From Kutzneria buriramensis (GTDB lineage: Bacteria; Actinomycetota; Actinomycetes; Mycobacteriales; Pseudonocardiaceae): 64,000 nucleotides of DNA. Both the position numbers and the translations under genes were made by a program. Below are positions 8,883 through 17,361 of the stretch, piece after piece; position 1 is the stretch's first letter, and every line of letters begins with the position of its first letter. The DNA lies in contig NZ_QUNO01000022.1 in assembly GCF_003387475.1 (NCBI RefSeq), positions 62,001-126,000 of the forward strand, given 5' to 3'. The notes beneath the pieces are model-generated. The model had not been told where the DNA came from. It did not search any database and saw nothing but the letters and a program-made list of their open reading frames with translations.

Positions 8883-9322
8883 TCGTGTGGCTGCGCGCCG
8901 CCTGGTCCCGCCTGGCCTTCCACCCCGAGCGGGGCGGCGGAGGGATCTCGCTGATGATCGTGCTGTTCGTGCCGGTCGCGCTGATCGTGCTGGCGCTGGT
9001 CGTCGACGGCGGCGGCAAGGCGCGGGCGATCAGCCGCGCCGACAACATCGCAGAGGAGACCGCCCGCGCCGGCACGACCGGGGTCAACATCGGCGCGCTG
9101 GGCCAGGGCAGCGGCCAGGTCCTCGACGCGAACGCCGCGGTCGCCGCCGCCCGCACCTACCTGGCCGCCGCCGGCGTGCCTGGCACCGTCGCCGTCGAAG
9201 ACGGAAACCGACTCACCGTCACCGTCACCATCAGCCAACCGACCGTCCTGCTAGGCATGATTGGCGTCGACCAGTGGACCGTCACCGGGCACGGAACAGC
9301 GCAGCTGCTGCGCACCGGCTGA
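8879..9322 (+). CDS. TadG/TadE-like pilus protein
   Basis: A 147-aa protein with the junction HPERGGGG followed by a hydrophobic helix (ISLMIVLFVPVALIVLALVVDGGGKARA). The VVDGGG pattern after the helix is typical of TadG-like (Flp assembly, DUF2134-type) proteins. The mature part has ADNIAEETARAG and a beta-rich C-terminus (VAVEDGNRLTVTVTI). It is the last of four ERGGG proteins and begins within the stop of the previous gene. The role in the pilus is inferred from the family and position. Confidence 0.75.
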   Translation: MIVWLRAAWSRLAFHPERGGGGISLMIVLFVPVALIVLALVVDGGGKARAISRADNIAEETARAGTTGVNIGALGQGSGQVLDANAAVAAARTYLAAAGVPGTVAVEDGNRLTVTVTISQPTVLLGMIGVDQWTVTGHGTAQLLRTG

Positions 9323-9353
9323 CATGTCCACGAGGCCACAGGGAGGCGACCAT

Positions 9354-12300
9354 ATGAGCACACCACGAACAGCGCGGCGACCAGGCCGCCTGCAGGCGGC
9401 GCTGCGCGGCGCCGGCGCGTTGGCCGCCCTGCTCGTGCTGTTGGTGGGCGTCCCAATCGGACTGTGGATCGTCGGCCACGGCTACCTGCCCTCGTCGGTG
9501 CCGAGCCTGCAGCAGGTCCAGGACGCACTGACCACACAGGACTCCGGGCAGCTGCTGCTGGGAGTCGCGGTCGTCATCGGCTTCCTGGCCTGGGCGGTGT
9601 TCGCGATCTCCACCGTCATCGAGCTCGCCGCGCGCGTGCGCCGCCGTCCGGCACTGCAGATCCGCGGCCTGGGCTGGGCCCAGACGATCGCCGGAATCCT
9701 GCTGACCGCGATCATCACCGGCCTGCTCGGCGGCACCGGCGCCAACGCCGCCACCGCGCAGGCCCTGCCGCTGGATGCCCATCAGGGCCGGCCGGCCACG
9801 ACCTCCGCGCCCGCGTTCCCCACGGCGACGGCCCCGACCGGCGCGCCGACGGCGGCCGCGGCGACCACGTCGGTGACCAGTTCCACGACGGCGACGCCGG
9901 TCAGCACCTCCTCGCCGCAGCAGACCTCCGCCCAGCCGCCGGCAGCGGGCCAGCCCGCCGCTCCCGCGGCGAGCCCGGCCGCAGCCCCGCAGCGCACCTA
10001 CACCGTCCGCACCCGCGACACCCTCTGGGGACTGGCCCAGCGCTGGTACGGCGACGGTGTCGCGTTCAGCAAGATCAAGGACCTCAACGTGGGTCGGGCG
10101 CAGGCCGACGGCCGCGCGATGGACGCCAGCGGCGAGATCTTCCCCGGCTGGAAACTGGTCGTTCCCGCCGACGCCGCCGTGCCGGCGTCCGAGCTGGACA
10201 CCACGCCCGGACCGGCCCACGACGTCCAGGTCACCGTCTACCCGGGAGACACACTCTCCGAGATCGCCCTGGAGGAGACCGGCGACGCCAGCAACTACCC
10301 GGCCATCTTCGCCCGCAACGCCGGACACCCCCAGGCCGACGGCCGGGCCCTGACCAACCCGGACCTGATCTATCCGAACTGGACACTCACCGTCCCGGTC
10401 CCCGGCGCCGCGCCGGCTCCGCCCGCGGCGACATCGGGCCAACCGCCGGCAGCGCAACCCAGTGCCCCGCCCGCCACGCCCCAGCAACAGTCGACGCCCC
10501 AGCAGACGACCTCCGCACCCACCAGCGCCGCCCCGCCGGCGACCACCGCCCCGCCGGCCAGCGCCGCCGTTCCGCCCGGGGCGACCGCGCCGGCACAGCC
10601 CACCACGCCCGCCCAACAGCAGCCCACGAACACGGCGCCGGCACCGACCTCGGCCCAGCAGCCCGTCGCACCCCCGAAGACCACCACCACGCCCGTGGCC
10701 ACCCCGGCAACGCCGACCACCACACCTGTGGCGGAACCTGCGGCCGACGGCCTGCTCGGCGACCTGCTCCACGCCCCGTTCGCCCTGACGGTCTCGGCGA
10801 TCCTGGCCGGCGCCCTGAGCGTCGGGCTCGTGGTGGCCCGCCGCCGCCAGCACCGCCACCGCGGGGACGGCCGCCAGGTCGCGCTGCCGTCCAACGCCGC
10901 GGTCCGGGTCGAACGCGCGATGCGCGCCGCCTCCGCTCGCGCCGACATCTCCTTTTTGGACCTGGCCCTGCGGTCGCTGTCGGCCCAGCTGGCCGACCAG
11001 GACCACGACAACCTTCCCGACGTCCTCGCCGCCTGGCTGGGACCGGCCGGCCTGCGTCTGCAACTGGCCCAGCCGCGCCTGGACGCGCCCGCGCCGTTCC
11101 AGGCAGAGGCCGACGGGCTGCACTGGTTCGTGCCGGCCGACGCCGACCTGCCGGTCACCGCGGACACCGCGGCCGACCACCTCGCGCCCCTGCCCACCCT
11201 GGCCAGCGTGGGACGCCTGGACGACGAGCAGTTCCTGCTCGACCTCGAGGGCCTGGGCGCGCTGTGCATCACGGGCAACCCCACGAAGGCCGTCGAGCTC
11301 CTGCGCCACCTGGCCGCCGAACTGGCCCACAACATCTGGTCGGACGGGCTGGACGTCCTGCTGGTCGGAGAGTGGGGCGCCGCCCTCACCGCGATCAACC
11401 CCGCCCGCATCCGCGCCGTGCCGACCCTCTCCGAGGCCCTCACCGGCCTCAGGCAGCGCCTGGACGACGCCCACCGGACGCTGGAGTCCTCCGACGCCGA
11501 ATCCGTCCTGCACGGCCGCGTCAACGACCTGGACGGGGACGCCTGGATGCCCGAGGTGCTCCTGGTCGCCTGTCCCGAGGACTCTGACCCCGAGGCCAGC
11601 ACCGAGGCCGAGCTCGTCGACGTCCTGCGGCAGCTCGCCGAGGTCGGGCGCTCGGTCGTGGCCGTGGTCGCCACCGGCGTGGCCGACCCCACCGCGCCCG
11701 GCCTGACCATCGAGATCGACGCGACCGGCACGCTGACCGTGCCGGACCTGGTCGCGGACCCGCTGCGGGCCGAAGGAATCCCCGAGGCCATCGTGGGCCA
11801 GTTCGTGGAGCTGTTCGCCGCCGCGCAGGCCGACGACGAACCCATCCCCGAGGCATCCGATCCGGCACCGTGGGCCCAGATGATGGACGCCTCCGGCCGC
11901 CTGATGACCAGCCAGGAGACCCCACTGGTCTCCGCAGACAGGACGCCCGGCGACGGCACCGAAGCCGCCGAGCCGATGGCGCAGCAGAACGTCGGACGCC
12001 CAGCGCAGCCCGCCGAGCCGCCGGCAGCCCAGCAGTTGTCGGCCGCCGACCCCGGCCAACAGGATGGTGACCGCGACGGCCAGGGCGATCCGGCGTTTCA
12101 CGGCCGGCTCGTCGAGTTCTCGCCCCGCGACGGCGGCAGCCAGCAGCAGGCACAGGCCCAGCTCGACCTCGTCCGCGAACAGGACCCGACCCTGGACGCG
12201 GACCTGCGGGAATGGCACGCCGTGGACTGCGTACGGCCGAAGGTCGGAATCCTCGGCGAGCCCACCGTGGCAGGACCCGGTTTGCCGCCGCAGCAACGCA

Positions 12301-13031
12301 TGCAGTTCTACACCGAGGTGCTGACCTACCTGGCCCTGCACCCGCGCGGCGTCAAGCCCGACAAGCTCGTCGACGACCTCTGGGAAGGCCAGCAGGTCCA
12401 GCGCGTCACCTACCGACAGGTCATGAGCACCGCTCGTAAATGGGCCGGCACCTTCGCGGGCGACGACGGCACGCAGGAGTTCTACCTCACCCACGCCCGC
12501 AGCGACGAGCCCTACCGGCTGGTCGACTGTCTACTGGACTGGGCGCTGTTCCGGCGGCTGCGCAAGCGCGCGCAGGCCGCCACCGCCGCCGGCGACGTCG
12601 ACACCGCCGTCACCGACTACCGCGCGGCGCTGGACCTCGTGCGCGGTCCGGCCTTCGCCAACCTCCGCCCGGGCGGCTACTCGTGGCTGGCTAACCGGGA
12701 CCAGAGCCACGACCGGCACCTGCCTGGGTTCGTCGCGGAGACCGCGACCGAGCTGGTGGACCTGGCGCTGGCCGCCGGCGATTTCGAGCTTGCCGAGTGG
12801 GCCGCCACCACGGCCCTGTCCGCCGACCCCTACCGAACCGAAGACCGGCCGCTGCTGGACCTGATGCGCATCGCCCACGCCCGCGGCGACCAGGCCGCGC
12901 TCGAGCGGCACGCCCGCCAGCTGCTCGCCGACGCCGACGCCGAGGTGCCCGAAGACCTGCCTCCGCACACCTTCGCCACGTTCAACGAACTGCTGCCCCG
13001 AGGGCTGCGGTCGCTCCGGCGCGGCGCCTGA
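9354..13031 (+). CDS. Large membrane protein with two LysM domains and a C-terminal BTAD-type regulatory domain
   Basis: A 1,225-aa protein; ATG 9354 follows gggagg (9341-9346). The N-terminus has three hydrophobic segments within residues about 20-130. A Ala/Pro/Thr-rich linker follows, then LysM one (TYTVRTRDTLWGLAQRWYGDG, near residue 216) and LysM two (VTVYPGDTLSEIALEE, near 295). A long Pro/Thr/Gln-rich stretch leads to a further membrane helix (ALTVSAILAGALSVGLVV, near residue 480). The cytoplasmic half ends with a winged-helix segment (EVLTYLALHPRGVKPDKLVDDLWEG) and a helical BTAD-like domain. It could link cell-wall binding to intracellular regulation or scaffolding of the pilus. Confidence 0.82.
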   Translation: MSTPRTARRPGRLQAALRGAGALAALLVLLVGVPIGLWIVGHGYLPSSVPSLQQVQDALTTQDSGQLLLGVAVVIGFLAWAVFAISTVIELAARVRRRPALQIRGLGWAQTIAGILLTAIITGLLGGTGANAATAQALPLDAHQGRPATTSAPAFPTATAPTGAPTAAAATTSVTSSTTATPVSTSSPQQTSAQPPAAGQPAAPAASPAAAPQRTYTVRTRDTLWGLAQRWYGDGVAFSKIKDLNVGRAQADGRAMDASGEIFPGWKLVVPADAAVPASELDTTPGPAHDVQVTVYPGDTLSEIALEETGDASNYPAIFARNAGHPQADGRALTNPDLIYPNWTLTVPVPGAAPAPPAATSGQPPAAQPSAPPATPQQQSTPQQTTSAPTSAAPPATTAPPASAAVPPGATAPAQPTTPAQQQPTNTAPAPTSAQQPVAPPKTTTTPVATPATPTTTPVAEPAADGLLGDLLHAPFALTVSAILAGALSVGLVVARRRQHRHRGDGRQVALPSNAAVRVERAMRAASARADISFLDLALRSLSAQLADQDHDNLPDVLAAWLGPAGLRLQLAQPRLDAPAPFQAEADGLHWFVPADADLPVTADTAADHLAPLPTLASVGRLDDEQFLLDLEGLGALCITGNPTKAVELLRHLAAELAHNIWSDGLDVLLVGEWGAALTAINPARIRAVPTLSEALTGLRQRLDDAHRTLESSDAESVLHGRVNDLDGDAWMPEVLLVACPEDSDPEASTEAELVDVLRQLAEVGRSVVAVVATGVADPTAPGLTIEIDATGTLTVPDLVADPLRAEGIPEAIVGQFVELFAAAQADDEPIPEASDPAPWAQMMDASGRLMTSQETPLVSADRTPGDGTEAAEPMAQQNVGRPAQPAEPPAAQQLSAADPGQQDGDRDGQGDPAFHGRLVEFSPRDGGSQQQAQAQLDLVREQDPTLDADLREWHAVDCVRPKVGILGEPTVAGPGLPPQQRMQFYTEVLTYLALHPRGVKPDKLVDDLWEGQQVQRVTYRQVMSTARKWAGTFAGDDGTQEFYLTHARSDEPYRLVDCLLDWALFRRLRKRAQAATAAGDVDTAVTDYRAALDLVRGPAFANLRPGGYSWLANRDQSHDRHLPGFVAETATELVDLALAAGDFELAEWAATTALSADPYRTEDRPLLDLMRIAHARGDQAALERHARQLLADADAEVPEDLPPHTFATFNELLPRGLRSLRRGA

Positions 13032-13049
13032 CCCTCGGAGCGAAAACGG

Positions 13050-13080
13050 GTCCAGCGCGTCGGGGGGCGTCGCGCTGGAC
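13050..13080 (+). terminator. Hairpin terminator of the pilus operon
   Basis: Perfect 10-nt arms gtccagcgcg (13050-13059) and cgcgctggac (13071-13080) flank an 11-nt loop, 19 nt after the stop of the LysM/BTAD gene. No U-tract is present. Confidence 0.75.
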
Positions 13081-13237
13081 CTCGCCCAGAACGTCGTTCC
13101 CGACGGCCGGCCCGTTACGCCGTCCGGACGCCAGGTGTGCCGTGGCCGGCCAAACGGATCCGGTCGACCGGGGCGCCGTGACCGCGAATGCAGCGGCAGG
13201 CCGGGGTGTTCATGCTCGGCGCGGCCAGCCCGACCAG

Positions 13238-13275
13238 CCGGCACGGTGGGGCCCGGCCGGGCCCCACCGTGCCGG
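13238..13275. terminator. Perfect 38-bp palindrome, bidirectional terminator between converging genes
   Basis: The arms ccggcacggtggggcccgg (13238-13256) and its exact complement (13257-13275) abut with no spacer. The palindrome lies 2 nt beyond the stop of the minus-strand gene ending at 13278 and downstream of the plus-strand pilus operon. This position fits a two-way terminator. Confidence 0.75.
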
Positions 13276-13277
13276 CG

Positions 13278-13532
13278 TCAGGCCTTGCCCCGCACCGCGG
13301 TCACGATCGACACGATCTCCGGCGCCCGCGCGACGAACACGACGCCGACCACCGAAGTCACCGCCAGGACCAGCAGGACGAGGATCACCAGACGCTGGAA
13401 CTGTGCCTGGTCGTGAAGGACCCCCTGAAGGAGATCCACCAGCCGCGGCAGAACCGGCCGCCGACGGCGGTCCGGCGTCGCGCGATGCCGGCGGAGACGC
13501 CGGGGCCGGGGAGAAGGAGATACGGTCGACAC
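13278..13532 (-). CDS. Small single-pass membrane protein, unknown
   Basis: An 84-aa protein with GTG start at 13532. The first 45 residues are strongly basic (Arg/Pro-rich), followed by one membrane helix (LVILVLLVLAVTSVVGVVFVA) and a short tail. aaggag-like sequence is not obvious before the start. The gene converges on the pilus operon and ends at the 38-bp palindrome, which supports it being a real transcription unit. No family recognised. Confidence 0.55.
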   Translation of the reverse strand: MSTVSPSPRPRRLRRHRATPDRRRRPVLPRLVDLLQGVLHDQAQFQRLVILVLLVLAVTSVVGVVFVARAPEIVSIVTAVRGKA

Positions 13533-13705
13533 GGTGCTGACTCCTGCCTATGTGCGCTTCCGGGGATTGGCGCCACCGAGGTGGTCCCCTGTCGTCAGCA
13601 GGGGGCCACCTACCCAAACAGGGCTCTGACCTGGGCTTCTGGGCCGTGCGGTGAACGTGATGCGAAGCTAGCCGGACCCCGGCCGTCGCCGCCACCACCC
13701 TGTTC

Positions 13706-13782
13706 GATACGCTTTGGACCGCCACGGTCGACCCGAAGCTTCCCTCCTCGAACGAGGAGCACATGGCGGTCCAAAACGTATC
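13706..13782. promoter_or_regulatory. Large nested inverted repeat upstream of the possible Rep gene
   Basis: The outer 19-nt arms gatacgctttggaccgcca (13706-13724) and 13764-13782 pair with one mismatch. Inside them, ctcctcg (13744-13750) and cgaggag (13753-13759) form a second perfect dyad. The gene-free stretch 13533-13843 otherwise holds only an aaggag site (13830-13835) for the following gene. A cruciform of this kind could be an operator, a terminator or part of a replication origin. Confidence 0.55.
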
Positions 13783-13843
13783 GGCCAAGCCGTATGCAAA
13801 GGGAATTTTACCTATTGAAGTTGCCCCATAAGGAGCAACGTCG

Positions 13844-14917
13844 ATGCCCCAAGGCGATCAACCCGCACAACCACCGTCCGGCGCCAAGGACCCCCGCAGG
13901 CGCCGCAGCCGGCTACAGGCCCGGCTGAAGACGCTCACCGCGTTGCGGGAGTCCTGCGGCTCCCGCGCTTATCCCGGGCTCGTAGACCACGTCCAGGCCG
14001 CCTGGGCTGCTGCGCTCGAGGCCAACCCGCCGCCGCAACACCTCGTGCTCGATCGCTCGCTCGTGCTTCGGCCCGAGCATCCGATGCCCTGGTGCCGTGA
14101 CGTGGCGGCGCACGACCGCAAGCCCTTGATCAGGCGCCTTGCCAGCCCCCGCGGCATCACCGTGCAAGTCCTGCTCCTGGCTCTCCTGATCGAACAGACA
14201 CGGCCGGAACCCGACCGCGGAACCGCCACGACGGTGCCGGTCCAGCCGTCCAACCGCACCCACCAGAACCAGGTGGCCTGGCCCGACCTCGTCACCGCCC
14301 ATACGAAGGACACCTCCGACGACCCTCGCACCGTCTATGGCCGCCGCCATGAGGAGAAGCGGTACCGGCAGGTCACCTCCGCGCTGTCGACCCTGGACCA
14401 GGTCGGCATGGTCAAGATCAAGGAGCACGGCGTTCGGGACCGGTTCGAGGGCTTCCAAGTGCTCGCTGAGAACGTCGACAACCACAGCACTCCGGTCCCG
14501 TACCAGATCCCCGACAGCACACGGGCGTTCACAATCCCGACCACGTTCGTGACCAACGGGTGGGTCGGGCTGCTCACCGAGAGCGAGATCACCTTCTACC
14601 TCGCGGTCGCTTACCTGCAGTCTCTCCAGGTAGGCGAGGTGAAAACCCCCGTCAGCCTCCCCAAACGCACTCGCGAGCAATGGTTCGACTTCGGCAAGGA
14701 CACCTTCGAGGCCCACCGCGAGCTCTTCCAGTTCGGACTGATCCAGACCACCATGGATCCACGACAGGAGTTCGACTACCGCCGCAACTTCGAGCAGGAG
14801 GACCGCGGCGACCCACACGTGTTCGGTGTCGTCCCTGGCGGTCTGGACCAGCCAGCCGAACGCGCCATCGGGGACGGTCTGGAACGTCTGATCGAGTTTC
14901 TCGAGTTCCTCACGTAA
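13844..14917 (+). CDS. Unknown protein with winged-helix-like segment, possible plasmid replication initiator
   Basis: A 357-aa soluble protein starting at ATG 13844 with aaggag at 13830-13835. A basic N-terminus (PRRRRSRLQARLK) precedes a mostly helical first half. The middle holds EEKRYRQVTSALSTLDQVGMVKIKEHG, reading like a winged helix. The second half contains LLTESEITFYLAVAYLQSL followed by KRTREQWFDFGKDTFEAHRELFQFGLI, a second helix-turn-helix-like unit. Tandem winged helices and an upstream nested dyad recall theta-type Rep proteins, but no family was firmly recognised. A regulator is the main alternative. Confidence 0.5.
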   Translation: MPQGDQPAQPPSGAKDPRRRRSRLQARLKTLTALRESCGSRAYPGLVDHVQAAWAAALEANPPPQHLVLDRSLVLRPEHPMPWCRDVAAHDRKPLIRRLASPRGITVQVLLLALLIEQTRPEPDRGTATTVPVQPSNRTHQNQVAWPDLVTAHTKDTSDDPRTVYGRRHEEKRYRQVTSALSTLDQVGMVKIKEHGVRDRFEGFQVLAENVDNHSTPVPYQIPDSTRAFTIPTTFVTNGWVGLLTESEITFYLAVAYLQSLQVGEVKTPVSLPKRTREQWFDFGKDTFEAHRELFQFGLIQTTMDPRQEFDYRRNFEQEDRGDPHVFGVVPGGLDQPAERAIGDGLERLIEFLEFLT

Positions 14918-15028
14918 CCGCGACCAGCCGCTGTCCACATGGACGTCGGACGAGCGAGCATGTCGGTGGTGGCGCGGCGCCGGTTGGTCTGCCTGCCCCG
15001 TTCGGTGCCACAGACGCCGCGCCGGTGA

Positions 15029-17113
15029 TCATCTCTGTGTCGCGCCGGCGTCGAGCACGCGCCGGTAGAGGGCGTCGGCCAGTTGCGCGATTGCGACGCT
15101 GGCCGGGCAGTCGGGTTCCGTGATCACGAACAGCTGGCCGAAGGACACCGACCGCTGGACAGCCGAATCGCTCGGGATCCCAGGGGACAGCAGAAGCCCG
15201 GTCGCCGACTCCGGCAAGCCGCGTACGGCCTCGACCAGCCGCTGCCCGATACGGGTCGGGACCAGGCCGAGGAACCGGCCGCCCACGTCCTCCGGAGCGA
15301 CACCCGATTCGTGCAGGATCCTCTCGAGCTCTGCGGCGATCTCCTCGGCCGAATAGGGAATGAACTCCATGGCGATGTCCGGCTCGGACACGAGATCGTC
15401 CTCGGCCAGGCCGTCATCGTCACCGCGTTCGCCTGAGTGATCGGGCTCGATGGAGTCGGCCGGGACGTCCAGCAAGCCGGCATTGTGCTCGATCCACCCC
15501 TGGTGCTCAGTGTCCCAAGTGGAGCCGAACAGCGACCGACCGGTCTCGGCGACCTGGGTCAGGAACGGCGCCCGGTTGGCCTCGCGCCACGCCTCGACCC
15601 TGGCTGCAGCGGCGGCCTCGCGGGCCCGGTGCTCGTCGGTCAGCTCGTCCTCGGTCACGCTGTCGTCCTCGTCGAGCAACTCGTACACGTCGTCCAAGCC
15701 AGACAGCGCGGCAAGGCAGTCGCCCAGGGGCTCGTTTGTGTAGCCGATCCTGGCCAACGCGTTGTCCAGCATCTCGTTCGGCGCCACCAACTCGTCCCCC
15801 TGCGCCTGGATGCGCAGCACCTCAGCCAGGTCGACGTAGCGGTCGTAGGCGTCGTCCAACCAGGACCACAGCTCATCCCGAGCCAGCACCGCCTCGTCGC
15901 GGTCGGAGTCGCTGGTCTCCCAGGTGCCGAAGATCGCCTGGTTCACTGGGACGCAGGTGAACACCGCGTCGGCCAGATGCGCCGCGTACGCAGCGGCCGG
16001 GCCTGCACCCAGCGGTGGCGCGTCGAGCAGCACCAGGTCCGAGGTGGCGGCCGCTGCCACCAGTAGCGCCCGCAGCTGCGCCTGCGTGCAATCCACCGGC
16101 CCGGGCAGCACCGCCAGGCGCCCGCCGCCGTCGGATGCGTGCAGCGTGATCACCTGCTCGGCCACGGACGACCAGTCGCCGGTCGCGATGAGGCGGTCCA
16201 TCGCCGCGCGGGCCTCGGCTGATCGGGCCTGCTCGACGCGGTCGCTGGCGTACCAGTCCAACAGGCCGTTGAACTCGGCCAAGTCGATGATCAGCACCCG
16301 TTTCCCGGCTTCGGCCAGGGAGGCGCCGACGTTGACCACCGTGGTGGTCCGGCCGGTGCCGCCGCGTTGGGCAACGCAGGCGACCGTGACGCCCGCCGGG
16401 CGCCGAGCCCGAGTGGGAAGGAGGAGTTCCGGATGGGGGCCGACCAGATCGGCCATCGTCGGCAGCGCCTTCGCGAAGTCGATCTCCACGGCATCGCGCC
16501 ACAACCCGATACGGCGCAGCGCGGTGCTCCCGCGGGCGATCAGCTCCGCGTGGGGCCGGTCAAATCGACGCGCGGCGAGGCGTTCGACTGGCTGCCACGG
16601 GTTATCGCTCGCATCAACAGCGACCGCGTCGGGCTGCGAGGCGCTCAACTCGGCCAGCGCACGCTTCCACACCGCGGCGGTGTTGTGCAGCACAAGTTCA
16701 GCGGCCTGGCCGGGCACGTACAGGCTCACGCGGTTGCGTCCGAGCAGTCGCCAGCGCAAGCCCTCGATCCCGGTCACGCCGGCGGCATAGGTCCACCTGG
16801 GCACGACGGCGTCGGCCAGCAGCGTTGTGGCCTCGTCAGTGAGGTACAGGGCGAGGTTGCCAGCAGTGGGGGAACTGGCGCGGATGCCATACGGGGCGTG
16901 GTCGAACCGTGCGGGGGCGTGCCGGCCGATGCGGGCCGCCAAGGCGGACAGGACCCGAAACTCCAGCAACGCCTGCTCCGGCTCCGTCGCGTCCGGCACC
17001 AGGGCCATGCCCGGCACCTGGTTGCGCAGCTGAACTTCCGCCTGCTGAAGGGTTTCTCCGGTGTAGGCGGTGCGGGCCCGAGCGCGGGACACGTTACGTG
17101 AACGGGCGGACAT
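15029..17113 (-). CDS. Large ParA/CpaE-superfamily ATPase-like protein
   Basis: A 694-aa protein; ATG 17113 was chosen because gggaagg lies about 10 nt upstream and the residues before it look non-coding. The N-terminal 250 residues are unique. The ParA-like core starts at GVTVACVAQRGGTGRTTTVVNV, then KRVLIIDLAEFNGLLDWY and SDLVLLDAPPLGAG. The P-loop is GGTGRTT, with Arg where Lys is normal. The C-terminal 250 residues are acidic, with a helical end. It is the last gene of the minus-strand run containing MoxR and VWA proteins. Chromosome or plasmid positioning, or a regulatory ATPase of that cassette, are both possible. Confidence 0.7.
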   Translation of the reverse strand: MSARSRNVSRARARTAYTGETLQQAEVQLRNQVPGMALVPDATEPEQALLEFRVLSALAARIGRHAPARFDHAPYGIRASSPTAGNLALYLTDEATTLLADAVVPRWTYAAGVTGIEGLRWRLLGRNRVSLYVPGQAAELVLHNTAAVWKRALAELSASQPDAVAVDASDNPWQPVERLAARRFDRPHAELIARGSTALRRIGLWRDAVEIDFAKALPTMADLVGPHPELLLPTRARRPAGVTVACVAQRGGTGRTTTVVNVGASLAEAGKRVLIIDLAEFNGLLDWYASDRVEQARSAEARAAMDRLIATGDWSSVAEQVITLHASDGGGRLAVLPGPVDCTQAQLRALLVAAAATSDLVLLDAPPLGAGPAAAYAAHLADAVFTCVPVNQAIFGTWETSDSDRDEAVLARDELWSWLDDAYDRYVDLAEVLRIQAQGDELVAPNEMLDNALARIGYTNEPLGDCLAALSGLDDVYELLDEDDSVTEDELTDEHRAREAAAAARVEAWREANRAPFLTQVAETGRSLFGSTWDTEHQGWIEHNAGLLDVPADSIEPDHSGERGDDDGLAEDDLVSEPDIAMEFIPYSAEEIAAELERILHESGVAPEDVGGRFLGLVPTRIGQRLVEAVRGLPESATGLLLSPGIPSDSAVQRSVSFGQLFVITEPDCPASVAIAQLADALYRRVLDAGATQR

Positions 17114-17361
17114 AGCCGCTGGCCTTCCCGACGTGCACCGCCCGGCTCGGGCCGTCGAAAAGTGTCGGACGTACCGTGAGTGACACAGCACAGGCCGAGC
17201 CCCTGCTCAAGGTTCTGCTGGCCAAGTGCGTCGCCATCAGCCGGGAGGCAACGCGCCAGCAAGGCCTCCTGCTGGCCCGCGTCACGCAGCGTACACCACG
17301 CGAGCACTCCCGGACGGAGTCCGGCGACGGACCCGCGGACGAAGGCACGAACGCCGGGCGC

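Noticed and set aside
10440..10740. Repetitive sequence that might be a tandem repeat or CRISPR
   Set aside because: It encodes the Pro/Thr/Ala/Gln-rich linker of the LysM/BTAD protein; units are irregular and in frame.
9282..12494. 1,070-aa minus-strand frame opposite the LysM/BTAD gene
   Set aside because: Composed of Gly/Arg/Val runs and lies wholly opposite a gene with clear domains.
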